This document shows, in pieces, positions 54,830-64,000 of a stretch of DNA of 64,000 bases (positions within the stretch are counted from its first letter, which is position 1; the number at the start of each line of letters is the position of its first letter). The position numbers and the translations under genes were made by a program. The DNA lies in NCBI GenBank assembly GCA_025602905.1, contig JAHLKI010000003.1, positions 496,001 to 560,000 of the forward strand, given 5' to 3'. This DNA comes from Phlyctochytrium arcticum (lineage: Eukaryota > Chytridiomycota > Chytridiomycetes > Chytridiales > Chytridiaceae). Below the pieces are notes generated by a model that saw only the letters and a list, made by a program, of their open reading frames with translations, was not told the DNA's origin and did not search any database.

Positions 54830-57181
54830 TAGACTCCGATTCAATCAAGTGTAGATCTGCCTGCGTAAGATTGGGCAAATTGTAGGCCTTACAAACCAGT
54901 ATAATGTTTTGGGTCCTACCCAGGACGGTTAGATGATACTTTGGTCGATAGGAGGCCCAGTAGTCTACAGACTTTGGGGTCCTCCTCGTCCATTTGTGAT
55001 TCAATGCTTCGTTAGGGGTGGTGCGCATGAGAGTGATGATCTTTTACGCCCCATTCACACTAAACAAAACTTCGATCATTTTGGTAAATCCGGGGATGTA
55101 GGCAGGGGTGTCTTCGGTGAGGTTGGGAGATCCCAGACGTTGCTCGTGGTTATTTAGCTTGTGACAACGAGTCTCCCACTTGCAGTCAGAGTGATCAACT
55201 AGAGTAAAATTTGACAATGATTAATTAATGTCTTTAGAAAACAGCAACTCACTTGACAACCAACTCACCTTGTAGATGCTTGGAAAAAACTGTCAGTAGA
55301 GAAATTTGATCGGTGGGGGCACATGCGTCGTTATGCTGAACTGCCCAATAGACTGTATCGCGAAAATAGTTTAGTATAACATCTTCCCAGGCACTGACAT
55401 AGTCTCGGTGATTGATTTTGATATTTTTTCTAGTGTTCTTGACTTTGTGCGTGAGGTCAAGGAAAATTTTGGTTACCAGCGGGTCACGTCTTTGCTGGTA
55501 AGATCGCCGTCCACCACGATCAAAAGTTACAGGCCTGCGTTTTGGAGCGATCCCCGCACTGAGTTCAGGCATCAAAAGAGGTTGAAATGATCCATTTTCT
55601 TTGAGGGACCCTCAAAATTGCCTTCCCGCAGGACTGCCTTCAGTCCACGACCTTTCTCGGCCAAACTCATAGCAATAATAGGACGCGTAATGTACTCTTC
55701 TTTATCGTAATCCCAAGCAATCAACTCGCCATGGGACTCCGCCGCATCGCACATATGGGCCCATCCATTGTTGTATAATGCAGCAATGGAAAAATTGTAG
55801 GTTTCCTTTGCTTGCTCTATAACATGATCAATTGCCTTCATGATGGATTGTTTTGCCTCAGTCTCAATCAAAGCCAACGCATCTTTATCTGCCATGTTTT
55901 CAAAACTTTTACTGAGGGTAAGTTGCGCAGTATCCATCAGCTGATTGAAACCAAGGCCGGCGTGCATCATTGCGGCCGGGACCAGCTTGTTGAATATACA
56001 GCTAATTGCGCCTTGTTTCGATTGTTGCACATTGGTTCTGGCATCCTCAAAATTTCGAAATATTTTTGGTAGTTGGCAGGAACCTTTGAGGGATACTTTG
56101 ACCCCGGAGCCTCGTACTTTGACAACAGCCGTATTTCGATCAAACACGCCAGAGCAATCTTTGCATTTTGTGGCAAGAATATTGTTGAAAAAAGTCTCGA
56201 ACTAAATGAGAATAACGCTGCTGACTTGATCACTTTCAGTATCAGGAGCGGATTGCGCAGCAGTGGACTCTTCACTGTTGGTAGCTGCATTCAGTCTTTT
56301 ACGGTAGTTCAGTCTTCTCTGAGCCAAACGTAGTTGATCTTGTTTGTTTTTCAATGCATTATGTAATTTTGATGCATTGCAAACCGCGACCATTTGTTTT
56401 TTTGTGGCTTTGTCAAGCAAATGGACAGTTTGATGGTACAGCTTCAGCGTTTGACCGTGGCTCGACTTTAAAGCCTGCAGCTCATTACGCAAACGATCAC
56501 TCTCAGGAAGTGCTTGGGTTCTGCAATCCTCCAATTCAATCTCACGTAAACGAAGAGCCTCCTGCACAGGTTCCATGGCTGCTTGTAGAATTTGTTGCGG
56601 GTGGAGGGAATCTCTCCAAAGCAAGGTCTCTGGGTCATATCCCACGGCCTGTGCAAATGGAATGTCTTTGATCAGACGAGTAAAGGCAGTGGTCTTAGTC
56701 TTGCTGGAATTCTGTAAAACTGTGTGGAAAATTGCCAGGAAGGAATCACGCAGCACTGCAAACAGACCTCGGAAGCTGGAAGATTCTGCAGCATACTCCG
56801 AGGCAGGAAATCTGACAGTACGATGCTTCTGAGTGTCAGAGATGGAAAAGAGGATGAGTTGAAGTTGCTTGTATGGCTTATCAGTAGAATGAACCGGTCA
56901 CAATGTGGGTGCATCAGATGAGCCAACACCGTCTTTGTTTTCCAATGGAGTACTCTTGTTATGCGGAAGGAAATCACTGAACTGGTAGGACGGATTATAC
57001 CAATCATCTTGTCTTGGCTTGGTTCGGGGCTAACTTGCAATTTTCTCTTTTTATGAAACGGGTTGTTAGCCACTGCTTTGGCAAAGCTTTCTTTTCGAGC
57101 TTTTTTGGGCGATCTACTGCCTTTCTTTGCACCAATCTCCTTCACATGCCCTTGATCTTTCCGAATGTATTTTCCGTCCAC
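54830..57181 (-). pseudogene. Mutator-like transposase, copy B
   Basis: The same protein as copy A but reaching further. It shares the basic start, the coiled coil (LRNELQALKSSHGQTLKLYH) and the GAISCIFNKLVPAAMMHAGL block. Its core has AALYNNGWAHMCD (first Asp changed to Asn; copy A has YDNGW), then NFEGPSKKMDHFN. After a break it gives DPLVTKIFLDLTHKVKNTRK (the family's DH-HK-KN block), a DAWE segment and, after an intron starting GTGAGT near 55268, HSDCKWETRC and TTPNEALNHKWTRRTPKSVD (candidate Glu). So the full protein ends close to 54830, and RecQ coding begins within about 50-100 bp. Frameshifts and the Asp-to-Asn change make this copy inactive. Confidence 0.62.
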
Positions 57182-57765
57182 TGTCTGCCCTCCAGATCGA
57201 GTCTGTCATACTTTGCCCATGGCAGAAAATGATAGATGGTCCGATTCTCGAATAAATTTGTTTGATGTGTATAATGTACAGTGATGAAGCGCAAGTTCTA
57301 GGTCAAGTTGAAAGAAAACATGGCTATGCTATCTACTGTACATAACTATATACAGCTGGACAAAAGAAAAAAGTGTGTACCAAGGAATAGTTGGCAACGC
57401 CTGGCGTTGAACTTGGGCGTGGGAACGCGCACGCGTCGCGCGAGTTGCGACGCGTCTTGAACAAGTCGATCCAGTTTGCCAGGAAAAATGAACGTTTCGG
57501 CTATTCACCAGAGGTACAGACAAACTGAACGCAATCTGGTTTACCCGACACCCTATGACTGAAGGGCCATTGGATCCCGCTGATCCATTGATCTTCTCGC
57601 CTTCCCAAAGCGCACATTGTTTTCCCACCCATCCTCTCCTTGTTTTTTTTACTTAGATCGATACATAGTTCCAATGAGGGAGACAGAGCCTCGCTATCTG
57701 CTAACCTCGGACAAAAATAATATTGGAATGGATGTGAGTTGGCGACTGCAGGATTGCATTAGGAA

Positions 57766-58115
57766 GCTTTTGCCCGTACCCGCCTGGGGACTAGCGAGAT
57801 TTGGAATGACGCGCTCGGCCTATGTTGTGAGAGCTTGTGACGTTGGTGCGAGCCTGTCATTCCAATTTTTCGCATGTATTGCGTGAGCATAAGGACTGCT
57901 TTTCTTTGCTCTGTACCTAATTAGACACCCGAGCCAATTATGATAGCAATGAAATAGTTCCTTACCCATCTGACAGTGCTCAATATGCGTTCGAATACAA
58001 ATATCGATCTTTTTTTGTCGAACTCGATTCTTCTACATGAAAAATCAAGATTCTTGTCAAGTAAACAAGCCAGTACAGGCCAGTGTAGGGGAAAATCACA
58101 ATTGTGCACTGCGCG
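57766..58115. other. spacer, nothing recognised
   Basis: From 57766 on, copy B no longer matches copy A. Short ORFs only. Confidence 0.35.
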
Positions 58116-58720
58116 TGTTATGACAGGGATAAACTTCTATGAATAATCAGAGACCCATATGTGTAAACGACATGTCTACACATACTCTTGTTATACGTCA
58201 AACACAGCCGTTGTTACATCCGGCCGGCCGTAGGCTAAAATTATTCAATTCTTATATTTGCTTTGCCCACGGTGGACCCGGACCAGACATTATGCAAGAG
58301 AAACATCTAGGACGATTCTTACACCAACAGAGAGACACTGATACTGTATATGCACTATGCAAAACTCAACTTGAAGAGACACTGGTATATGTATTACTTA
58401 CTCTGTGAGTTAGGAAGACTATTGACAGGTTAGAACTGTTTTGTGTGCATATGATGAGCGCTACCGAGGGGGGATTGTCCCTCGGGCCTCTGCTTTTATA
58501 TTGTTTGTAAAACCCTCCCAGTTCCCTGCTTTGACAGACCAAAGTCAGAGGAATCCTGGTGGAATATAACTATGAAACATAATGTGACAATGTGATGCGG
58601 GAGCTAGTCCTAGGACCATGTCCTATGACTGCCGCTAATATACTAAACAATGGGAGATGATATGGGGTAGAATGGGAGCTAATATATACAAGACAAAGCT
58701 ATCTGCTTAGACGCGACTGA
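58116..58720 (+). repeat. candidate copia-type 5' LTR
   Basis: Begins TGTTATGACAGG. It contains a TATA-like CTTTTATATTG near 58492 and is directly followed at 58721 by TGGTATCAGATCTG, which matches the copia primer-binding site (complement of initiator tRNA-Met, TGGTATCAGAGC) over ten bases. No gag or pol follows, so this would be a solo or truncated copy. The 3' border lacks a clear CA. Confidence 0.35.
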
Positions 58721-58732
58721 TGGTATCAGATC
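58721..58732 (+). promoter_or_regulatory. copia-like tRNA-Met primer-binding site
   Basis: TGGTATCAGATC matches the canonical TGGTATCAGAGC at ten contiguous bases and then diverges. Its position immediately after an LTR-like stretch supports the reading. Confidence 0.4.
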
Positions 58733-58739
58733 TGAAACT

Positions 58740-60009
58740 TGACCGTTTGGCGATGGTCATCCGAGCCTGACCAATGCGCAGTAGGTAAGGTTAACAAAGA
58801 CCAGTCCGATGGTGGAGTGGAATAGTTCTTGGGCAACACCGGAGCTCGGCTGGATCGAAACTCGGTAGTTTGTTTTTGGTGAAACTTTTTTTTTTGATAA
58901 TTTTGTCGACATTTTCTCAAGTACAAAGTAAAATGCACTCTGCACTGAAGATGAAGATGAAGGATTCTAATATATAGATGAGAGGGAGATGGTTGGTTAA
59001 TTGTTGCCTCTTTCATGATTTTTTTTCTTGTCTTTTCCTTTGATGTCAATGTGGTAAATCAGTTGGGTTCAATTCACAACCTATTCTGAGGTTGACAACC
59101 GCAATGGCGCAATTGCAACCCAAGTATTTTTATTTCCTGAGATCTAGGCAGGATGTGCACTAGATATGGAATAGCTTAAGGCGGATTCATTCCTTCTTCA
59201 TCCTGATGCAGGAATCCTCACTGGGACGTCCGAGCCAGCGTCCGAGCAAGGTTCATGTTTGACCAATGATTGACCCGGCAGCAGCAGTGCAGCACAGAAC
59301 GGAACATTACGGACGTATGATGCCCTTCCCGGTAGTACCCGATATATGTAGCCTGGTAGCGCCGCGCAGCCGTGGTCATGGTGGTCATGGCACGGGCTAC
59401 TCACTACCTACCAGGCCGACTACCATACTCATTTGCGAATGACCCGCAAGCGGGGAGGCTCCTCCTTTTTGAATTCTTTCAAAGTTGGTCAATCCCCCAC
59501 TTTCCTTTTGAACTGTATGATAATCAACCTTTACAAATACACAAACTCAAACATTATCATACCTTCTGGGAATATATCCGTAACGGTATCTTTGGGTCTT
59601 TCAGTTGCCATGTACTGTAAGTACCCTTTTGCGGTAACCGGTTTTTACATCTCATCTATTGTTTACCCGGCGGCTGTTCTAACCCGGCCCACGCGTGGGG
59701 TGATGTGCTGTATGTGGTGAAGACGTGGGGCAGAGGTGGAGGCCAACGTGATACTGAGGACATAGAGGAAGTGGTGATGGCAACAATTACAAGCTGGGAC
59801 AAAGTCCCAGGCTAAAAGGATGCTGGGACAAAGTCCCAGACCAAAAGAATGATCAGGGAGAGTTAACACGAACTGCGGTGTATCCAAGAGTTCCTCTTGA
59901 CCATATAAAATCAACTCCCACCCCTCAATTAAGGAAGAAAATGATGCCAGTTTGTCAATGGGCGTTGTAATAGTCAAGGAAGAAATGTCCGTGGTGGTTG
60001 AATAGAGCA
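58740..60009. other. no gene; small repeats
   Basis: No coding region is supported. Contains two hairpin-like CTGGGACAAAGTCCCAG words (59794 and 59823), and at 59398-59434 a segment resembling 35281-35317. Confidence 0.35.
59794..59839. repeat. two copies of a 17-base hairpin word
   Basis: CTGGGACAAAGTCCCAG occurs at 59794-59810 and 59823-59839. Each is a perfect 7-bp stem with an AAA loop, 29 bp apart, with AAAAG following both. Confidence 0.85.
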
Positions 60010-60017
60010 CACCTGGA

Positions 60018-61122
60018 TTGGGCTTCGCCCCATCCCCCTGGCATACACACGTTTTCAGCAAACAATTACACCGTCCCAATCTGGAATTCATTGTCAACTC
60101 GACTGCGCGAGGGAAAAGCAAGCTGGCGCAGGAGATTGTTGCCATTCTCACAAAACACGACTACCTAGATAAATGTGGTATCATATATTGTGCAAGCGCT
60201 GCCGACTGCATCACGTTAGCAGATGCATTAGAGACCGCATCTCTGTCTGTCGGGATTTTCCACGGCCAGTTGAGAAGTGAAGAGAGAGATGAGGCCATGG
60301 CATTTTGGAGGCAGGACACATTTTCAATCATGATCGCTACTACCGCTTTCGGAGTTGGGGTCAGTAAGAGCAACGTGCGATTCGTCATCCAAGCCAAGTT
60401 GCCGGCCTCCATGATGGACCTTCTGCAAGAAAGCGGCCGCGCGGGACGTGACAACCAGCCTGCCAGATGCTTCCTGATGCTACCAAACCCAGGATCACCA
60501 GAGCCAATTTTGGACGGCAAAGCTGAATGAGATACGCCTGGCTTTGAAAGCTTGACATATTTACGCAACCAATAATCACATTTGTCGGCGGTTTTGGCAT
60601 AATATGGCGCTCTTTCCCAAAAGCAATGCCCCAGTGGATGCGCGTATGTGCCTGCCTACTTCCTTCAAAGAAATTTATCCTGAAGAAGAAGTAATTCCAT
60701 GCGATGTCTGTCGGAAGGATGCAGCCCAAAATCGTATCACCAATGCAGAGATAGCCATCCAAGACATCATCGATATTATAGATTTCTTAGCTCGGGATGA
60801 AGATTTCGAAGGAGATGCTACTGCTGCTATCATTGCCAAGATTTACGGGTGGCATACTAACACGAAAATACCGGAGTTGCCTCAGAGCACAGCGGATATC
60901 GCAAGGGAGCGCTTCGGAAATAGGGGCGGAACTAGTGGCCGCGGCAGGCGCAAGCTCAATGTTCAGCAAGTCAAGGAACTCATCTCGAAAATGGTCCTAT
61001 TCCGAGTGCTGGCCCAGAATATAAAGAATACCGAGAAATCATATGTTGCCTTGTTGGCCGTTATTTCCACTGCAATACCTACCCAGATACCAAGCTTACT
61101 TTTCGATACACTATACAAATGA
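60018..61122 (+). pseudogene. RecQ-family helicase, copy C (C-terminal half)
   Basis: The first part (60018-60531) has FSKQLHRPNLEF, DKCGIIYCASAADCITLADA, FHGQLRSEERDEAM, IATTAFGVGVSKSNVRFVIQ and the intact motif VI LLQESGRAGRD. A stop at 60528 and about 70 noncoding bases separate it from part two (60604-61122). There the zinc-binding end CDVCRKDAAQN is followed by a helical region, GRGRRKLNVQQVKELISKMV and the C-terminus. Copy B has extra residues between these parts, so a deletion happened here. The helicase N-terminal lobe, with Walker A and DEAH, is absent. This copy is younger or less decayed than copy B (motif VI unchanged) and is therefore the best guide to the original sequence. Confidence 0.82.
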
Positions 61123-61610
61123 TCATCGCAACACTCATCTCACCTGTCGATAATTTAGTTTATGCCGCGCGATAGTTTTTTTGCATCCTTTTATCCTTTT
61201 GCTTATTTACTCTCTTCAATGTCAGACAACATCATTTTCTATACCATCTTCATTGTTGTCGACGGTTGTTGCTGTCGTGTGAGATTACAAGGAAAGAAAA
61301 GGAGTCGGAATCGATCGCGGAACCCTGGGGTAAAAAGTCAGGCCAGTGCCCATCCAGGCTACCGTGACTTCGAACTAAGGGACAATTACCTTTTGCAATA
61401 AACAGTAATGGTAGACCACACTGTTGTCAAAAACAAGGAAATTTTACGTTTTGAGTCCATGGTATTATAGTATTTGACGAGAGGAATTTATTGCCCCAAT
61501 TGGCATGTCTGTAATGTTAAAACTCAAAAAAGTGCAGCATTTTTATGGTCTACTAATTGATTCCTTGTCACACAGGCGTATTTCGTGTAATATGTTTGGG
61601 ACAAAAATTA

Positions 61611-61637
61611 TGGTCATCTTGGGACTTCACCCATAAG
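61611..61637. repeat. terminal motif of transposase-RecQ element (copy C)
   Basis: Starts TGGTCATCTTGGGACTTCAC and ends CATAAG. It matches 40521-40548 directly and 43638-43664 inverted. Confidence 0.75.
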
Positions 61638-61994
61638 TTTCATGATCGGGCAAACGGGCTATTTTACTCTATTTTGATGTAAAATTTCCATTGGTAAAGG
61701 AAGGAAACGTTCATTTTGCATGCAGCGGAGACGAGGGCAACGCCCAAAAGTCTTTGGACATGGAGGCTGACAATGATGGGTTACAACGGTGGTCTCAGTT
61801 TCATGATCGGGCATACGATCTTATTCCAATGTAAATTTTCCATAAGGAAAGCAATGCCTACAATATATAGTTTGCATGCAGCGGAACAGCAAACGCCTGC
61901 AACATTTTCCAAAGAGACCGCCAACGGCGTTCTCTTTTTCATCAACATTGTTCAAGCAGACCCCGCCTTTGGCGGTCTCAGTTTCATGATCGGA
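61636..61994 (+). repeat. diverged direct repeats, 160-183 bp apart
   Basis: AGTTTCATGATCGG recurs at 61636, 61797 and 61980, and TTTGCATGCAGCGGA-like words recur between them. The last unit also has complementary GAGACCGCC (61914) and GGCGGTCTC (61971). This lies between the end of copy C and the third Tc1-like element. Confidence 0.7.
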
Positions 61995-62009
61995 GTGACT
62001 TGGGGTGTA

Positions 62010-63349
62010 CAGTGACCTCCAAAATTGTTAAAGTGTTTTGCCATTGGAAATAAAATGTCAATTCTAGAGAAACTGAATACAAGAACAAATGACTACGACT
62101 AATATAAGTTTAATAAGAGGGTTCTAGACAAGAAGTCGGTATAATATATTATCAAGATTGATCCATTCTACAGGTCAGAAAAGTAAGTTCACAGTGAAAA
62201 TCACACTTTTACAATTTTGATGCACATACCATTTTTTCCTGAAATCAGTACTTTGTGTGCCTCTTCTTGGCTTTCAAGACAGCCTGAACCCTCCGTGGCA
62301 TGCTTTCGATAAGGTTTTGGCACACTGAAGCCGGAATTGCATTCCATTCCTTCTGAACACGGTCCCAAAGTTCATGGATTGATGAGGGGGGTTCAGGGTA
62401 CTTGCAAAACTGCCTTTTGCAATGGTCCCACAGATGTTCAATCGGATTGAGGTTGGGAGATTGCGCGGGCCAGTCCATGATTTCATACTTTTTGTCCCTG
62501 AGGAATCCTTTGGCCAGTCTGCTGGTGTGCTTTGGGTCACCATCTTGCTGGAAAATCACATCTTCTGGGGTCAGAACATAAAATTCGAGACTATTCCCTA
62601 TATCCTCCCTCAAGATGTCGACATAAAGAATAGCATCCATCCGACCGTCGATCTTTGCAGCATATCCAACCCCAACCCACATCATACAGCCCCACACCAT
62701 GACACTTCCACCCCCAGACTTCACAGTACTGCTGACTGACCGTTCTGTGAGCCCCTCCCCGGGCCTCTTCCACACCCACTGACGCCCATCAGACCCAATA
62801 CGATTGATCTTCGATTCATCTGACCATACAACACGCTTCCAATCTTCCAAAGTCCAGGAGGAATGGGCATGAGCCCAATCCAGGTGATCCTTGAGATGTG
62901 TCCTCTTTAAAAGGGGCTTCTTCTTCTTAAACGGGCTTGTTGGTAGCATCCTGAAGGACTTGAGCAACTTGAGGGGCAGTCTCTGCATCACCAGAACCAA
63001 TGAGAGAAAGGGCACAGCTGACATCGCAAGGGGTAAGGCACTTGCACCGGCCAGCAGAAGGTTTGGGAAGCTCAGAGAGGTATTCCGACCTAATGTTTGA
63101 GACGCTGGCGTTGCTAATGCCTAGTTGCTGAGCAATTTTTCGAGTAGAAAGGCCAGCCTGAAGCTGGGCCTTAACACTGTTGATAGTGTCTTGGGAAAGG
63201 CAATGCCTGTTACAAAAGGGGGTGGGAGCACGCGGAGGGGGTCCTTATATATCCGCACAGCAACCAGTGACATCATACAGTGCCTCCAGGTGATGTAATG
63301 CATGTGATGTCACATTTTTTGAGTAGTGCTCCAAAATTGTTCAAATGTG
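62010..63349 (-). mobile_element. Tc1-like element, diverged family (copy 3)
   Basis: The left end starts CAGTGACCTCCAAAATTGTT at 62010 after TA. An inner inverted copy of the same word (CACTTTTACAATTTTGATGC) lies near 62203. On the other side a CTCCAAAATTGTTCAAATGT word occurs at 63329, in the position of the inner right site of the related family. The outer right end was not found, so the true boundary may be further right. Confidence 0.7.
62245..63214 (-). pseudogene. Tc1-like transposase, diverged, small deletion
   Basis: The catalytic part (62245-62940) is open and has WSDESK, FQQDGDPKHTS and NPIEHLW with DD34E spacing, closely resembling the transposases at 22 and 48 kb but of another family. 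The N-terminal HTH part is readable in another frame upstream to 63214 (GLSTRKIAQQLGISNASVSN; AETAPQVAQVLQDATNKP). About 20 residues between the two parts, containing the second HTH end, are missing, and the frames do not join. So this copy is inactive. Confidence 0.8.
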
Positions 63350-64000
63350 TTAAGTATTCACTGGAATGCACTGCAACCATTGTGGCTAGAGTGCATGACC
63401 CTGACTGTTTATGTCAGCTTCGGAGACATCCCATAACTTTGTGCGATGCTGCTACATTACTTTGGTACTTTACACATTCAAAACTACAATCAACCAGCTG
63501 AGATTTCAACAAAATGACATGGTCACATGTTTTGTACCACAATGATGTCAATCATGATGTAATAGATTTGACATCTTAAAAAAAATGCAGAGTGCCCATG
63601 GCCGATGAAAATGATGTAATACAGCTTGGGGTGATGTCATAGTATGTTGATGTGCAACAGAGCCATATCTATTATATAAATGAAAACAATCAAAGTCAGA
63701 AAAGCTCGAAAGTGGCACAGCTTTGCAAGGGAGAACGCAAAGTCATACCAACTAATCAATAGGAAGGGGCACAGTTCTCGGGCCTGCAAGGGATCCTCAA
63801 ATGCTTTGACAAGCATCGGAGATTTGCGCGAGATTTGGAAGGACACTGTCATGGCTCAAGGTGGGCCAAGTGCGCAACCACCACATGTAAAAGACACATA
63901 AACGGGGAGACTTGGGGTACCATAACCCTCTTCACTAAGAACGGCATGATTTCCGCTACAAATCCCAACGGCATGAATGCCATCATTGCGTTTGTGTTTC
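63350..64000. other. no confident gene
   Basis: AT-rich sequence. TGATGTAA/TGATGTCA words recur between 63263 and 63640. A 73-codon basic ORF (63680-63901) has no domain. Confidence 0.35.

Larger units (their letters stand above)
43638..57765 (-). mobile_element. transposase-RecQ element, copy B, with three insertions
   Basis: On the minus strand the order is upstream region (57765, truncated), Mutator-like transposase (57181-54830), RecQ helicase (about 54810-44570), 3' noncoding DNA and the end motif at 43664-43638. Three later elements lie within: hAT 44751-47532, Tc1 48241-49836, DUF6589-like 49982-53910. Subtracting them, and adding the 340 bp of 5' end preserved in copy A, gives an element of about 6.1 kb. 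Copies A and C confirm both ends. Confidence 0.75.
60010..61637 (+). mobile_element. transposase-RecQ element, copy C (3' part)
   Basis: Contains the RecQ C-terminal half and the complete 3' noncoding part up to the terminal motif at 61611-61637. It matches copy B in reverse orientation: 61385-61611 against 43664-43885, and 61300-61385 against about 44270-44350. The 5' part is missing. It supplies independent evidence for the RecQ-side end of the element. Confidence 0.75.

Noticed and set aside
58139..58408. 89-codon ORF
   Set aside because: Lies in the LTR-like stretch and shows no domain.
58726..59049. 107-codon minus-strand Lys-rich ORF
   Set aside because: Low complexity and opposite to the LTR/PBS-like region; no domain.
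1..64000. CRISPR arrays, operons, bacterial ribosome binding sites
   Set aside because: Eukaryotic sequence with introns; no spaced identical repeats of CRISPR type.

Overview
The window looks like nuclear DNA from a transposon-rich fungus. Introns are short GT-AG introns of about 50-80 bp, and there is a fragment of eukaryotic/fungal large-subunit rRNA. The element mix is typical of fungi: a Ty3/gypsy chromovirus with a chromodomain, a Crypton tyrosine recombinase, a Plavaka/CACTA-like transposase, a PIF/Harbinger element with a Myb-like partner, and fungal-type Helitrons. The phylum cannot be fixed from the sequence. I see no ordinary housekeeping gene; nearly every recognisable gene belongs to a mobile element, so this could be a heterochromatic, centromeric or subtelomeric nest.

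Layout. 0-2.6 kb: weak ORFs, a perfect 18-bp inverted repeat and a 116-bp tandem repeat. 2.87-3.8 kb: an OB-fold-like/AT-hook protein. 4.6-4.9 kb: a fragment of a virus-type D5-like SF3 helicase, running straight into a MULE transposase (5.0-6.3 kb). 6.3-10.7 kb: a 5'-truncated gypsy chromovirus with about 520 nt of the 3' end of LSU rRNA between RNase H and integrase. 10.8-12 kb: a decayed MULE-like copy (A). 13.6-17.4 kb: a Harbinger element delimited by 24-bp TIRs and TTA duplications. 17.8-21.9 kb: a CACTA/Plavaka-like transposase. 22.0-24.8 kb: an unknown multi-exon gene whose first intron holds a Tc1 element. 25.1-31.5 kb: a Helitron Rep region with a divergently transcribed second OB-fold/AT-hook gene. 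31.8-35.0 kb: MULE-like copy B. 35.6-37.5 kb: a Pif1-type helicase from a different Helitron.

37.8-61.6 kb holds pieces of one unusual element. Three partial copies (A 37.8-40.5, B 43.6-57.8, C 60.0-61.6 kb) together define an element of about 6 kb. It has terminal inverted repeats, a Mutator-like transposase and, directly behind it, a RecQ-family helicase. Copy B was later invaded in its RecQ gene by three unrelated transposons, each with a readable target-site duplication: a hAT element (44751-47532, 8-bp TSD), a Tc1 element (48241-49836, TA) and a DUF6589-like element (49982-53910, 8-bp TSD, TIRs of about 34 bp). A Crypton lies at 40.7-43.1 kb between the outward-facing ends of copies A and B. 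58.1-58.7 kb resembles a copia LTR with a primer-binding site. 62.0-63.3 kb is a third, diverged Tc1-like element.

Most genes carry stops or frameshifts, several explainable by C-to-T or G-to-A changes. The two Tc1 elements at 22 and 48 kb have open transposases with intact catalytic residues; the hAT and DUF6589-like elements look nearly intact.
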